Assembly (NCBI RefSeq): GCF_030645195.1
Contig: NZ_JAUSLW010000198.1
Location: 1 to 64,000, forward strand
DNA: 64,000 nt
Direction: 5' to 3'
From: Phenylobacterium sp.
GTDB taxonomy: Bacteria; Pseudomonadota; Alphaproteobacteria; Caulobacterales; Caulobacteraceae
The notes under the pieces are model-generated. The model ran no database searches. It was not told the DNA's origin and was given only the letters and a program-made list of their open reading frames with translations. Within the stretch, counting starts at the first letter, position 1. Every line of letters begins with the position of its first letter. Shown piece by piece: positions 1 through 9,688 of this stretch. A program made the translations under genes and the position numbers.

Positions 1-1
1 C

Positions 2-208
2 GGGCCGGGCCTGGCCGAGGGCGAACTGGAGCGGGTGTTCCAGCCCTTCTACCGCGCCGAGGCCGCGCGAACGCTGGACGGCGGCGGGGTGGGGCTGGGC
101 CTCGCCGTGGCGCGGTCCATCGCGCGGGCGCACGGCGGGGACGTGACCCTGCGGGCGGGGCCCGAGGGGCTGGTGGCGCGGGTGAGATTGCCGCTGTCGG
201 CGGGCTAG
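2..208 (+). CDS. Sensor histidine kinase, C-terminal fragment (5' end outside window)
   Basis: An open frame from the left edge encodes about 68 residues ending at TAG 206-208. It contains the end of a HATPase_c fold: 'VFQPFYRAE' (F-box region), then 'GGVGLGLAVARSIARAHGG' (G2 box and following helix) and a short terminal strand. This is the usual carboxyl end of an HisKA/HATPase_c two-component kinase, which phosphorylates a partner response regulator. The sensor and dimerisation parts lie outside the window, so the signal and partner cannot be named. The gene is incomplete only because of the window edge. Confidence 0.85.
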   Translation, partial: GPGLAEGELERVFQPFYRAEAARTLDGGGVGLGLAVARSIARAHGGDVTLRAGPEGLVARVRLPLSAG

Positions 209-323
209 GGGAGGCGTGGTCCGGTTGTTGAGGGATTCCCACGCTGCTAGGTTAAAGATAGCGCAAGGGGCGCAGACGGCAGGCTAGGTCGCATTGAGCC
301 GACCTCCGGGCGGAGGGCGCCAG

Positions 324-1385
324 ATGCTGACGACGACGGCGCCATTGTTGCGGGGAATCGCGATCGGGGCGTTCCTGGTCATCGCCCTGAGCGTCGCGCG
401 CAGCGAGCTCAGCCGCGACGCCAAGCTGACCACGGTCCTGACCTTCCTGAGCAGCGCCGCCTGGACGCTCACCGGGTCCGAGCAGAGCTCGATACTGCTG
501 GGCCGTCCCCAGCTGCTGCTCTGGATGACATTCCCGGCCGCGGGCTTCTTCTGGGCCTTCGTCTCCTGCGTGTTCCAGGATCGCCCCCTCCGCGGGTTCG
601 CCTTCGCCCCCGCGGCCCTGCTGCTGTTGCTGGGGATCGCCGCGACCTGGTCGCCGGCGGGCCCAGACCGGCTGCTGCGCGCGGCCTTCAATGTCGCCGC
701 CGCCGCGCTCTGCCTGCACGCGATGGTTCTGATTCTCCGCAGCTGGCGCGGCGACCTTGTGGACAGCCGCAGATCCTCTCGGGGCCTGATCCTGGGGATC
801 GCGGCTCTCTTCGCGGCGACTCAGGGCGCGGCCGGCGCCCTGCACGGGCTTGGCCGTGGCGGCGCCTGGGCCTCGGTGGCCCTTGGGGAGGCGTTCGGGG
901 CGGTGGCCATTGCGGCCCTGGCCCTGGCGATGGGCTGGCTGCTGCTCCAGGCGCGGACCCCGCTCTTCGCGACGCCCGCCGCCCTGCCCAAGGTGACGGA
1001 CGCCCGGCTCGTCGCCGCCGAGCGGGTGCTGCTGGCGAAGCTGGAGGCGTTCATGGACGCCGGCGGCTGGCGCCGGGAGGGTCTGAACATCGCGGCCCTG
1101 GCCCATGAACTCGGAACCCAGGAGCACCGGCTGCGCCGGCTCATCAACACCCGCCTGCGGCATCGGAATTTCGCCGACTTCGTGAACGGCTACCGCATCG
1201 CGGCCGCCAAGGCGCGATTGGCCGATCCGGCCCGTGCCGAGGCCACCATCGCGAGCCTGGCCTTTGACCTGGGGTTCGGCTCCCTCAGTCCGTTCAACCG
1301 GGCGTTCCGCGCCGCCACCGGCGCGACGCCCACAGCGTGGCGGCGCGCGGCGCTGGAGGCCCAGATCGCCAAGGACACCGATTAA
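324..1385 (+). CDS. AraC-family regulator with N-terminal membrane domain
   Basis: Predicted 353 aa. The first ~210 residues contain several hydrophobic segments (for example around 'LLRGIAIGAFLVIALSV' and 'PAALLLLLGIAAT'), consistent with six to seven membrane helices. Residues from about 240 to 345 form an AraC/XylS HTH domain with 'LNIAALAHELGTQEHRLRRLIN' and the second-helix signature 'SLAFDLGFGSLSPFNRAFR' followed by 'GATPTAWRR'. It is probably a membrane-tethered transcription factor. The ATG at 324 is preferred because GGAGGG (312-317) sits at good spacing; an in-frame TTG at 294 is possible. The following CPBP protease gene starts 86 bases downstream on the same strand and may be a target or partner. 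Confidence 0.8.
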   Translation: MLTTTAPLLRGIAIGAFLVIALSVARSELSRDAKLTTVLTFLSSAAWTLTGSEQSSILLGRPQLLLWMTFPAAGFFWAFVSCVFQDRPLRGFAFAPAALLLLLGIAATWSPAGPDRLLRAAFNVAAAALCLHAMVLILRSWRGDLVDSRRSSRGLILGIAALFAATQGAAGALHGLGRGGAWASVALGEAFGAVAIAALALAMGWLLLQARTPLFATPAALPKVTDARLVAAERVLLAKLEAFMDAGGWRREGLNIAALAHELGTQEHRLRRLINTRLRHRNFADFVNGYRIAAAKARLADPARAEATIASLAFDLGFGSLSPFNRAFRAATGATPTAWRRAALEAQIAKDTD

Positions 1386-1471
1386 GTTCGGAATCGACGA
1401 GGCTTTTTCAGTGTCGCCGAGACGATGCGCCGAAGCGGCGATCCTCTGAATTCTTTTGGAGGGTCTTGGCC

Positions 1472-2386
1472 ATGCACAAACAGAAACACTCAGGCTCTGG
1501 AGCCGAGTCGGACGCCCGCAGGGGCGGCGGCAAGGCGCCGCCGCGCGCCGTCCGCCGGGCGAGCGGGCTCGGCGTGTTCTACATCCTGGTCTTCGCCTGG
1601 GCCTGGGGGGTGGGCCTGTTGTTCGCCGTGGCCGGCGGGCCGATGGCGAGGGTCTTCGGGGAGGTTTCCCTGGGCAATCCGCTGATCTTCGTGACCGTGT
1701 GGTCGCCCACGATCCTCGCGTTCGCCGTCACGGCTGCGCATGACGGCCGGGATGGCCTACGGGACCTGGTGGGGCGGATATTCCGGTGGCGCTTCCCGCT
1801 GCGCTGGTACCTGGCGGCGACGTTTGGGATCGCGGGGGTGGCCCTGGGCGCGCGGTTCCTGCAGGCGCACCTTTGGGGGACGGCCCCGCCGCCCGTGTGG
1901 GATTTCGCGCGCTGGCCGGAGTTCGCCGTGACAGGCCTGGCGATGATGGTGCTGGATCCGGGTCCCATCGGCGAGGATCCGGGATGGCGCGGGTTCGCGC
2001 TGCCCAGGATGCTCGACCGCTTCAATCCGACGGCCGCGGCGGTGCTGCTGGGCGTCATCTGGGCCGTCTGGCACCTGCCAGCCTTCCTGTTTTCCGGCAT
2101 GCCGCAGTCCAGTCTTCCGATCGGCTGGTTCTGCCTGTCCATGGTGTCGGTGACCGTGCTGATGGCCTGGGTGACGATCAACACCCGGGGCGCGGTCATG
2201 CCGGCCATCCTGATGCACTGGTCGTTCAACCGCTTCAGCGACCTCAGCCAGGATGGCGCGATCTACGCCGCCCTGGCCTACACCGCCGCCGCCTTGGCGG
2301 TCATCGCCGGCACGAGGGGCTCGCTTGGCTTTCGGCGGTCTCGGGCCGGAGCTTCGGCTCCGGCCCTTGGACGGGTCAGACGGTGA
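1472..2386 (+). CDS. CPBP-family intramembrane metalloprotease
   Basis: 304 aa, ATG 1472 preceded by GGAGGG (1458-1463). An N-terminal basic tail is followed by multiple hydrophobic helices. The CPBP/ABI motifs are visible: 'GEDPGWRGFALPRM' (Glu168, Arg173), 'VWHLPAF' (His201) and 'HWSFN' (His249, Asn253). The usual EExxxR motif reads EDxxxR here, a conservative Glu-to-Asp change at the second position. CPBP proteins cleave or chaperone membrane proteins (CAAX-type processing, bacteriocin immunity in some bacteria). The substrate is unknown. Its last 11 bases overlap the stop of the convergent EF-hand gene. Confidence 0.85.
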   Translation: MHKQKHSGSGAESDARRGGGKAPPRAVRRASGLGVFYILVFAWAWGVGLLFAVAGGPMARVFGEVSLGNPLIFVTVWSPTILAFAVTAAHDGRDGLRDLVGRIFRWRFPLRWYLAATFGIAGVALGARFLQAHLWGTAPPPVWDFARWPEFAVTGLAMMVLDPGPIGEDPGWRGFALPRMLDRFNPTAAAVLLGVIWAVWHLPAFLFSGMPQSSLPIGWFCLSMVSVTVLMAWVTINTRGAVMPAILMHWSFNRFSDLSQDGAIYAALAYTAAALAVIAGTRGSLGFRRSRAGASAPALGRVRR

Positions 2387-2924
2387 CGCCGGTCTCCGTG
2401 GCTGACGACGCATTTTGCGCTGTTGCCAGGATGCTGGCGGCGGTGGAGGTGGCCTCGGCGTGATGTCGCTGATGCTTGGCCGCCATCGCCTCCAGCCCCT
2501 TGGTCAGTTCCTCGAGGCCGAGCTTGCCGTCGCCGTCGGTGTCGAGCTTGGAGAGCGCGCTGGTGAGGTCCGACGACGCGCTGGCGGCGTTGGCGCCCTT
2601 CAGGCTGCTCTCGATCTCCGACAGGCTCAGGGTCCCGTCGCCGTCGGTGTCCACGTCGCCGATCAGCTTGGTGGCGAGATCCGACGCCGTGGGCTCGTCC
2701 TCCTGGGCCTGGAGCAGACTGGCCAGGGTGTTGGAGGAAAACTGGCTGGAGGCCTGGGAGTCGCCGGCCGGCGGCGGTCCCGGGGGCGGGCCGGGGGGAG
2801 GGCCTGACGGCCGGCCGCCGGCCTGCACATCCTGCCCGGCGCCCTGCTGCTGCTGCATCAGGGCGGCCAGCATGCGCTGGGTCGCGCTGGTGTCGTAAGT
2901 ACTTGAACTGCTTGATATCTGCAT
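2376..2924 (-). CDS. EF-hand calcium-binding protein
   Basis: 182 aa from ATG 2924, with GAGGGA immediately upstream on the coding strand; an upstream in-frame ATG would add a non-conserved 25-residue leader. The N-terminal third is Ser/Gln/Gly/Pro-rich and low complexity, with a run of GPPPGPPPG. Two EF-hand loops follow: 'DVDTDGDGTLSLSEIE' and 'KLDTDGDGKLGLEELTK', each with Asp at 1, 3 and 5 and Glu at 12. No clear signal peptide is visible. Proteins of this layout are common in Caulobacteraceae; their role in calcium sensing or buffering is not established. Confidence 0.8.
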   Translation of the reverse strand: MQISSSSSTYDTSATQRMLAALMQQQQGAGQDVQAGGRPSGPPPGPPPGPPPAGDSQASSQFSSNTLASLLQAQEDEPTASDLATKLIGDVDTDGDGTLSLSEIESSLKGANAASASSDLTSALSKLDTDGDGKLGLEELTKGLEAMAAKHQRHHAEATSTAASILATAQNASSATETGVTV

Positions 2925-3075
2925 TGGTCCCTCGTTCGTGGCCAGGGGGGTCTGGCCTGGAGCGGCGCCCGGAGGAGCGCAACTCCGGTGAGGAGCCATG
3001 CAATTGACCGGTCAGCTTCGTCGGCGGGATTTGTTTCAATCGGCGGGGCGAGACTGAAACAGTTCGGACGCGGAC

Positions 3076-3091
3076 GCCGGAATTTTCCGGC
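3076..3091. promoter_or_regulatory. Inverted repeat upstream of frmA
   Basis: GCCGGAA-TT-TTCCGGC is a perfect 7-bp inverted repeat with a 2-base spacer. It lies in the 325-base gap between the divergent EF-hand gene and frmA, 159 bases before the frmA ATG. It looks like a repressor or activator site, but no regulator gene is adjacent. Apart from this repeat I see no gene in 2925-3249. Confidence 0.35.
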
Positions 3092-3249
3092 AAATCCAGT
3101 AACTATGAAACCCGGCTGTCATAGTGGACCCGGCGTTTCACCCCGCGCAGCTAGGCCGTTCGCGCCTGTGGGAAATTTTGACCGCCCGGGCGTCTTGCCT
3201 CTCCGGCGAGGGGCCGACATGGTCCCCGCAAGTTCTGGAGGAGTCCCCC

Positions 3250-4359
<1,110 letters not shown>

Positions 4360-4551
4360 AGCGCGCGCGCCGCCCCGATTTCACATGTTGGTGGTCGCGG
4401 ATGGAGGAGAAGGCCTTTTTCGCCGCGTGGTGGCCGACGGAGGCTTGTCGGGCAAGGCCTTGCGGGCGGCCAGGCCGGCCGTCATTGGCCGACATGTGAC
4501 CGCTGAGGTCCCACCGGAACGCTGACCCACAGCCCAGCGACTCCGGAGGCG

Positions 4552-4565
4552 TGACACCGGTGTCA
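4552..4565. promoter_or_regulatory. Perfect 14-bp palindrome upstream of carboxylesterase
   Basis: TGACACCGGTGTCA is a perfect 14-base palindrome ending 42 bases before the esterase ATG at 4608, at the expected promoter position. It has the size of a dimeric TetR/MerR/GntR-type operator. No regulator is next to the gene. The rest of the 4360-4607 gap shows no gene. Confidence 0.4.
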
Positions 4566-4607
4566 GGGTGGGGCTATCCTTGTCGGACCAGACGAGGGGA
4601 GACGCCG

Positions 4608-6173
4608 ATGGGCGAGGTCTCGCGACGCAGGCTGATCGCCGCCGGTGGGGCCCTGCTGGCGCCCTCGGGCGTCTTCGCGGCGGGGACATCCCCGGTGGCG
4701 CGGACCACGAACGGCCCGGTGCGAGGGTTCGTCGAGCGGGGGATCAGGGTGTTCAAGGGCGTGCGCTACGGCGCCGCCCCGCGCCGCTTCCGTCCGCCGG
4801 TGGCGCCTGCGCCCTGGACCCGGACGCTGGAGGCCACGGCCTATGGCCCAAGCTCGCCCCAGAGCGGCCGCGAAGACACCGTCCAGAGCGAGGACTGCCT
4901 GTTCCTCAATGTCTGGACGCCGGGCCTGAGGGACGGCGTCAGGCGTCCGGTGATGGTCTACATCCACGGCGGCGCCTATTCGAACGGCTCGGGGTCCTCC
5001 CCCCTCTATGACGGGGTGCGCCTGAGCCGTCGCGGCGATGTGGTGGTGGTGACGATCAATCACCGGCTCAACGTGTTCGGCTATGGGTTCCTGGCCAGGC
5101 TGGCGGGGCCGCGGTTCGCCGACAGCGGCAATGCCGGCATGCTGGACATCCTGCTGGCGCTGGCCTGGGTCCGCGACAACGCCGCGCAGTTCGGGGGCGA
5201 TCCCTCCCGGGTCATGGTCTTCGGCCAGTCGGGCGGCGGGGCCAAGATCGCCACGATGATGGCGATGCCCGCCGCGGCGGGCCTGTTCCACAGCGCGGCC
5301 ACCATGAGCGGCCAGCAGGTGACGGCCTCGGGTCCCCTGCACGCCACCGAGCGGATGACCCTGTTCCTGGCCGCCATCGGCCTGACGTCGGACCGGGCCG
5401 CCGAAGCCGCGACCCTGCCGACGGCCAAGCTGCTGGAGGGGCTCAGCGTCCGCGATCCCTTCACCCAGGGGAGCCTCTATTTCGGGCCGGTGCTGGACGA
5501 GCGCTCGCTGACCCGCCACCCCTTCTGGCCGGACGCCGCGCCGCAAGGGCTGAAGATCCCGATGATCATCGGCAACACCCACGACGAGGCCCGCGCCTTC
5601 GTGGCCCATTCCAGGCCCGACCCCTTCAACCTGGGGTGGGACGAGGTCGCCGGCCGGATCGCCCCGGAGATGCGGGTGGATATCGATCCCGACCACGTGG
5701 TGGCCGAATATCGCAATCTGTACCCGGGCTATTCCCCCAGCGAGGTGTTCTTCGCCGCCATCACGGCGGGCCGCTCCTGGCGCGGGGCGGTGATCGAGGC
5801 CGAGGAACGGGCGCGGGCCGGGGCGCCGGCCTGGGTCTATCAGCTCGACCTGCCGAGCACTGTGGAGGGCGGGCGGCTGCGGGCCATGCACACCACCGAC
5901 ATCCCCCTGGTGTTCGACAACCTGGCGGCCAAGGGCTCGCCGGTGGCGCCGTCGGCGGCCGCGCAATCGGTGGCCGACAAGATGAGCGAGGCCTTCATCG
6001 CGCTCGCCAGGACCGGAAACCCCAACAACCCGGCGCTTCCCACCTGGACGCCCTACGACCTGACCCGGCGGGCCACCATGGTCTTCGACGCGCAGACGCG
6101 GCTGGCAGACGACCCGCGCGGCGCCGAGCGGCGGCTGTTCGCCAAGGTCCCCTATATCCAGCCGGGGACCTGA
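4608..6173 (+). CDS. Type-B carboxylesterase, Tat-exported
   Basis: 521 aa. The N-terminus 'EVSRRRLIAAGGALLAPSGVFAAG' is a twin-arginine signal, so the enzyme is likely periplasmic. The alpha/beta-hydrolase COesterase fold is shown by 'SEDCLFLNVWTP', the oxyanion-hole 'YIHGGAYSNGSG' and the nucleophile elbow 'FGQSGGGAK' (Ser208). It hydrolyses carboxylic esters; the substrate cannot be read from sequence. ATG 4608 follows GAGGGGAGA; upstream in-frame codons lack an RBS. It appears monocistronic, with a palindromic operator-like site upstream and a repeat element downstream. Confidence 0.9.
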   Translation: MGEVSRRRLIAAGGALLAPSGVFAAGTSPVARTTNGPVRGFVERGIRVFKGVRYGAAPRRFRPPVAPAPWTRTLEATAYGPSSPQSGREDTVQSEDCLFLNVWTPGLRDGVRRPVMVYIHGGAYSNGSGSSPLYDGVRLSRRGDVVVVTINHRLNVFGYGFLARLAGPRFADSGNAGMLDILLALAWVRDNAAQFGGDPSRVMVFGQSGGGAKIATMMAMPAAAGLFHSAATMSGQQVTASGPLHATERMTLFLAAIGLTSDRAAEAATLPTAKLLEGLSVRDPFTQGSLYFGPVLDERSLTRHPFWPDAAPQGLKIPMIIGNTHDEARAFVAHSRPDPFNLGWDEVAGRIAPEMRVDIDPDHVVAEYRNLYPGYSPSEVFFAAITAGRSWRGAVIEAEERARAGAPAWVYQLDLPSTVEGGRLRAMHTTDIPLVFDNLAAKGSPVAPSAAAQSVADKMSEAFIALARTGNPNNPALPTWTPYDLTRRATMVFDAQTRLADDPRGAERRLFAKVPYIQPGT

Positions 6174-6260
6174 TCTCCTTTTCCGCCCCTGCGCAGCGGG
6201 GGAGAGGGACCCTGCGCAGCATGGGGCGAGACTGAACGCTGTGGAGGGTCGTCTTCCATA

Positions 6261-6419
6261 CCGCTCATCCCGGCGACCGATCTTCGGCGGCGCGAAGCAG
6301 CCAAGGCCGGGACCCAGGTGAAACCCACTCCGAGCGCGTGGGAAGCCCAGGATGCGGAGGGGGATCATCTCTGTCGGCGCGGGATGAATCTGGGTCCCGG
6401 CCTTCGCCGGGATGAGCGG
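6261..6419. repeat. Nested inverted-repeat intergenic element (about 159 bp)
   Basis: A perfect 16-bp inverted repeat bounds the element: CCGCTCATCCCGGCGA at 6261-6276 and its complement at 6404-6419. A second perfect 15-bp pair lies inside it: AAGGCCGGGACCCAG at 6303-6317 and its complement at 6390-6404. The whole unit could fold into a long branched hairpin. It fills most of the 291-base gap between the esterase and the next gene. The 'CATCCCGG / CCGGGACCCA' words recur at 62249-62419, which marks a dispersed non-coding repeat family of the MITE or REP kind. Confidence 0.7.
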
Positions 6420-6464
6420 ATGAGCGGATGAGGGGGGCTAGGGGGGGCCGCGCGCCGATGGACC

Positions 6465-6935
6465 CTAGATCGCCCGGCGGAACGGGACGACCACCTCCGC
6501 CGTCTCGCGGGCCTCGGGCCCGGGGGCCATGTCCGGGACCCGCAGGATCAGGCCGTTGAAGCCGAAGGCCTGGGCCACCAGGCAGGCGGCGGCGGCGAAG
6601 GGCGCGCGGGGGCTGTCGGCCAGCAGCCAGGCCAGGTGGGCCTCCAGCCGCGGATAATCCTCGGCTTGCGCCGCGGCGAACAGGGCCAGGATCAGCTGCT
6701 CGTCGCGGCTGAGCGGCAGGGAGCCGGGGACGCCGAGGGTCACCTTGCGCCGCCCGTGGCGGGCCAGTTCGCGGACGAAGACCTCCAGGGCGTTGAGCGT
6801 CTCGGTGTCCCCGCAGGCCTGGTGGAAGGACCGCCGCACCAGGGGACAGGCCCCCAGCTCGAAGGCGAGCGCCCGGAAGCCGAAGAGCAGCAGGCGCTCG
6901 CCATGGGTGAGGTCGGGGAGGGTGTCTTGCGCCAT
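6465..6935 (-). CDS. Conserved hypothetical protein
   Basis: 156 aa from ATG 6935 with AAGGAG six bases upstream. It is predominantly helical, without a signal peptide or a clear membrane segment. Visible segments include 'GERLLLFGFRALAFELG' near the N-terminus, 'LSRDEQLILALFAAAQ' in the middle, and a C-terminal beta-like 'NGLILRVPDM...AEVVVPFRRAI'. I do not recognise a named family. It is transcribed away from the effector-like gene at 7219. The 283 bases in between contain an AT-richer promoter-like stretch and no gene. Confidence 0.6.
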   Translation of the reverse strand: MAQDTLPDLTHGERLLLFGFRALAFELGACPLVRRSFHQACGDTETLNALEVFVRELARHGRRKVTLGVPGSLPLSRDEQLILALFAAAQAEDYPRLEAHLAWLLADSPRAPFAAAACLVAQAFGFNGLILRVPDMAPGPEARETAEVVVPFRRAI

Positions 6936-7218
6936 GGGCGACTCCTTGCGGGCCTCCAGGCTTATTGCGTTTGAGAATGACTCGCAACAAGAGATCGCGA
7001 GCCGGCTTCATCATCTTCTGCGGGGGGCGTTGGCCGAGCTGGCAGGCGCTTGACGGTGGTCGCAGGATGAAAAATGTTCTTCTTTTGTTCGACTTCAAGC
7101 TTCACCAGTAGTAGGGTTCTTTGGTCGCTTGAGCCGCACCTATGGCGGCTTTGAGGAGCGCGGCTCGGTGCGTAAGACCGGCCGCCGGCGTGTTCAATCA
7201 TCAGCCTTAAGGATGGCC

Positions 7219-8625
7219 ATGAGCGGATCGCTTGATCGCTACTATCGAAGGACGACCGCGGAGATCGACGAGGCGCGCCAGCGGTTTGAAGACCGGGGCC
7301 GAACGCTCTGGAACGAGGCGACTCGAACGGGCGGATCGGCGGTGGGCGACACGCTGACCGCGTTGCGCAAGCTGGGGTCTCCTGAACCGGCGCCGGCGCC
7401 GAGGCGTCAGACGATCGCGCAACCCCAGACGTCCAAGATGATGGGGCGAAGCTATGCGCAAGCTGGCGGAGGGCCGGCCACGTCGTCAAGCTCCCCGATG
7501 GCGGCGCCGAAGCGTCAGAACCCAGCCCCGGCCCTGGCCTCCAGACCTATGGGACGTGGCTATTCCCCGCCGGCGAAGCGTCCGGACGCGGCCCCGAGCC
7601 CGACATCATCCGGCGAGCGCGCGGCGGCTGCCTTCCACGGCTTCAGCGATGGCGCGACCTTCGGCGCGGGGGACCAAGCGTCCGCCCTGGTCCATGCCGG
7701 CCTCCCTGGGGACGGCCATTGGTCGGATCGCTATCACCAGCAGATGGAGGCGCTGCGCGCCCAGGACGCCTATGATCAGGCGCACTATCCGATGACGCGG
7801 ACGGCGGGGCAGGTCGCCGGCGCGGTCGCGACGGCCTTCACACCGGTGGGCGTGGAGGCGGGCGCCCTCAAGGCCGCCAGCTATGTCCCGAAAGCAGCCC
7901 GCTTCGTGAAGGGCGCCACGGCGACGAGGCGGATCACGCCCTTGGCCCGAGGGTTGGGCGATCATGTGCGATGGTCGGGGATCGCGGCGGGTGCCGGCGG
8001 CGCCGCGGGCGTGACAGGGCAGGCTGTGTCAGATGTCGCCTCCCAGCGGAAAAGTAGTCTGAGGTCGTATGCGGCGTCAGCGGTTGGTGGCGCGGTCGAC
8101 TCGGTGGGGACAATCTACTTAGGCCCGGCCCGTGGCGGCGCCCTGGGCGGCGCCACGGGGTCGGCTGCAGACGACGCGTTCAACGGGCGCATGCCATCCC
8201 TTGTCCGGATGTCCGAAGGTGCGGCGGCCGGGAGCGTCCTGGGCAAGACGGCCGGCGCCTTGGGGACCTTGGGCGTCCATGCACTCCCGGGGCTGAACAG
8301 CATTAAGGGGTTACGAAAGGGTACGGTTGGGGACGCGCTTTCCGAAATGCGCAGCCGGCTAGAAGGCGAAGGTGTCGCTCGGCGCCAACGCCCCGTCAAA
8401 TTGTCGAAAAGCTATACGCGAGTTGATCATCTAACGAAGACCGGCAAGCCCGTAGAGGCGAAGTTCGGGTTTGAGGCTGATCTAAGCCCAGCGCAAACCT
8501 TGGCGTGGAAGGAGTTGCCCAACTATCGGATCGACCACTTCTTGCCTGAAGATATCGGAAAGCTGTTGGCCCTTCCGCTCACTGGTTTCTCCAGTGGATT
8601 TGAGATGGGGCGGCGACGGCCATGA
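7219..8625 (+). CDS. Putative polymorphic toxin/effector with possible PD-(D/E)xK-like C-terminal domain
   Basis: 468 aa from ATG 7219, which has AAGGA at good spacing; ATG 7213 and TTG 7129 are in-frame alternatives. Layout: a helical N-terminus ('SLDRYYRRTTAEIDEARQRF'), a Pro/Ala/Ser-rich linker to ~160, then Gly/Ala-rich hydrophobic segments (about 195-370), then a distinct C-terminal domain of ~85 residues. That tail carries 'RVDHLTKTGKPVEAKFGF' then 'LSPAQTLAWKELPNYRIDHF'. An Asp ten to twelve residues before Glu-x-Lys is the core pattern of PD-(D/E)xK nucleases and recurs in polymorphic toxin tips. The downstream gene overlaps it by ATGA, as immunity genes do. Function is inferred. Codon usage at 8280-8620 is less GC-biased than in neighbouring genes, suggesting transfer. 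Confidence 0.5.
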   Translation: MSGSLDRYYRRTTAEIDEARQRFEDRGRTLWNEATRTGGSAVGDTLTALRKLGSPEPAPAPRRQTIAQPQTSKMMGRSYAQAGGGPATSSSSPMAAPKRQNPAPALASRPMGRGYSPPAKRPDAAPSPTSSGERAAAAFHGFSDGATFGAGDQASALVHAGLPGDGHWSDRYHQQMEALRAQDAYDQAHYPMTRTAGQVAGAVATAFTPVGVEAGALKAASYVPKAARFVKGATATRRITPLARGLGDHVRWSGIAAGAGGAAGVTGQAVSDVASQRKSSLRSYAASAVGGAVDSVGTIYLGPARGGALGGATGSAADDAFNGRMPSLVRMSEGAAAGSVLGKTAGALGTLGVHALPGLNSIKGLRKGTVGDALSEMRSRLEGEGVARRQRPVKLSKSYTRVDHLTKTGKPVEAKFGFEADLSPAQTLAWKELPNYRIDHFLPEDIGKLLALPLTGFSSGFEMGRRRP

Positions 8626-9134
8626 ACGCTAGCGAGAAGCAGAAGGCGACGCGCGAGGCGGCCCACGCCCGACTCTATCCCCTGTTCAAGGAACTCGAAT
8701 TCCGGCGCGGCGCAAAACTTCCGGTGAAGCGCATGCGCAGTCGTTTGGGCTGGCGGCGGATGAGGGAAGGGCAACTCGACCAAGTCGGTCTGCACTGGTC
8801 GAAATACTCCAATGGCCGCTTCGTGATCGAGTGGATGACGACAGACCCGCGTGTCGTGGTTCCGCCCACCACCTACGTCGCCTGGATGGATGGACGGATC
8901 TATCGTGGACCGCCGCGATGGTTCAGCCTGAATGACAGCGACGGGGAGTGGTTTCGATGGAGCCGGGACCTCGCCAAGGAAATGGACACGGCGGAGACCA
9001 GGATGCGCGAACTGGATCGCTATCTGCGCGATGGAACGCCCATGAAGTTCATGTGCCTACCTGAAGCCGGGGCGTTGACGCCGGCCGGAATCGAGGCTTG
9101 GGCCAAGGCCGATCAGGCCGATCAGGCCGACTAA
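8622..9134 (+). CDS. Putative immunity protein (DUF4304-like layout)
   Basis: 170 aa, ATG 8622 overlapping the upstream stop by four bases (ATGA), so translation is probably coupled. The sequence begins 'MNASEKQKATREAAHARLYPLFKELEFRRG' and continues with beta-rich 'QLDQVGLHWSKYSNGRFVIEW' and many Trp residues. A helix-then-sheet start with 'PLFKELEF' resembles DUF4304-type immunity proteins, though the match is loose. It has no signal peptide, as expected for a cytoplasmic protector. The C-terminus ends in a short ADQADQAD repeat. Its TAA (9132-9134) overlaps the TAG of the convergent gene (9131-9133). Confidence 0.5.
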   Translation: MNASEKQKATREAAHARLYPLFKELEFRRGAKLPVKRMRSRLGWRRMREGQLDQVGLHWSKYSNGRFVIEWMTTDPRVVVPPTTYVAWMDGRIYRGPPRWFSLNDSDGEWFRWSRDLAKEMDTAETRMRELDRYLRDGTPMKFMCLPEAGALTPAGIEAWAKADQADQAD

Positions 9135-9526
9135 GCCGCCACCGACTGCCGCTCATCCGCAAATTCGTAGCTGGCCTCGTCCCACAGCGAGTCCCACTCG
9201 GCGAAGCGGGCGTTGGCGTCGCGCAGGCGGGCGTCGTCGCGGACGCTGACCACCTCGCCCTGGGCCTCGTCCCAGACCACGGTGAGGTCGGTCAGGCGAT
9301 GGTCGCCGGCGGCCAGGCGGCCCTGGATCTGCAGGCGCTCGACCATCTCGGGCGAAACCCGCAGCTTCATGCGGCCGCCGGCCTGGCGCACGGCGATGTC
9401 GGCGTGGGTGATGACCTTGGCGATCATCTCGGCGTTGGCCGGCTCCACCGGACGGCGGACGTCGAACAGGAACAACGGCTCGGAGCGGACGGCGCGGGGG
9501 CGGCGGAGTTGAGCGACGTTGGGCAT
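9131..9526 (-). CDS. Conserved hypothetical protein, 131 aa
   Basis: ATG 9526 follows AAAGGAG on the coding strand. A longer open frame upstream to 9988 is antisense to the FMN reductase gene and is not credible. The protein has an N-terminal basic stretch, 'MIAKVITHADIAVRQAGGRMKLRVSPEMVERLQIQGR' in the middle and an acidic C-terminus ('AEWDSLWDEASYEFADER'). No signal peptide or known motif is visible. It is convergent with and touches the putative immunity gene, and is divergent from the reductase at 9689. Confidence 0.6.
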   Translation of the reverse strand: MPNVAQLRRPRAVRSEPLFLFDVRRPVEPANAEMIAKVITHADIAVRQAGGRMKLRVSPEMVERLQIQGRLAAGDHRLTDLTVVWDEAQGEVVSVRDDARLRDANARFAEWDSLWDEASYEFADERQSVAA

Positions 9527-9688
9527 GGGCAGCTCCTTTCGTTTCGGCAGGATCACCCTAGGGGGCGGGTGCGTCAGAAACGGTCGTATGTTTTTGCTAT
9601 GTTCTCTTTTTCCGAGGCCCCGGACCCCGGACCGACTCGGCCTATCAACGGGCGTCGATTCATGAAGTTGCCGAGGTGGGAAATTTCC

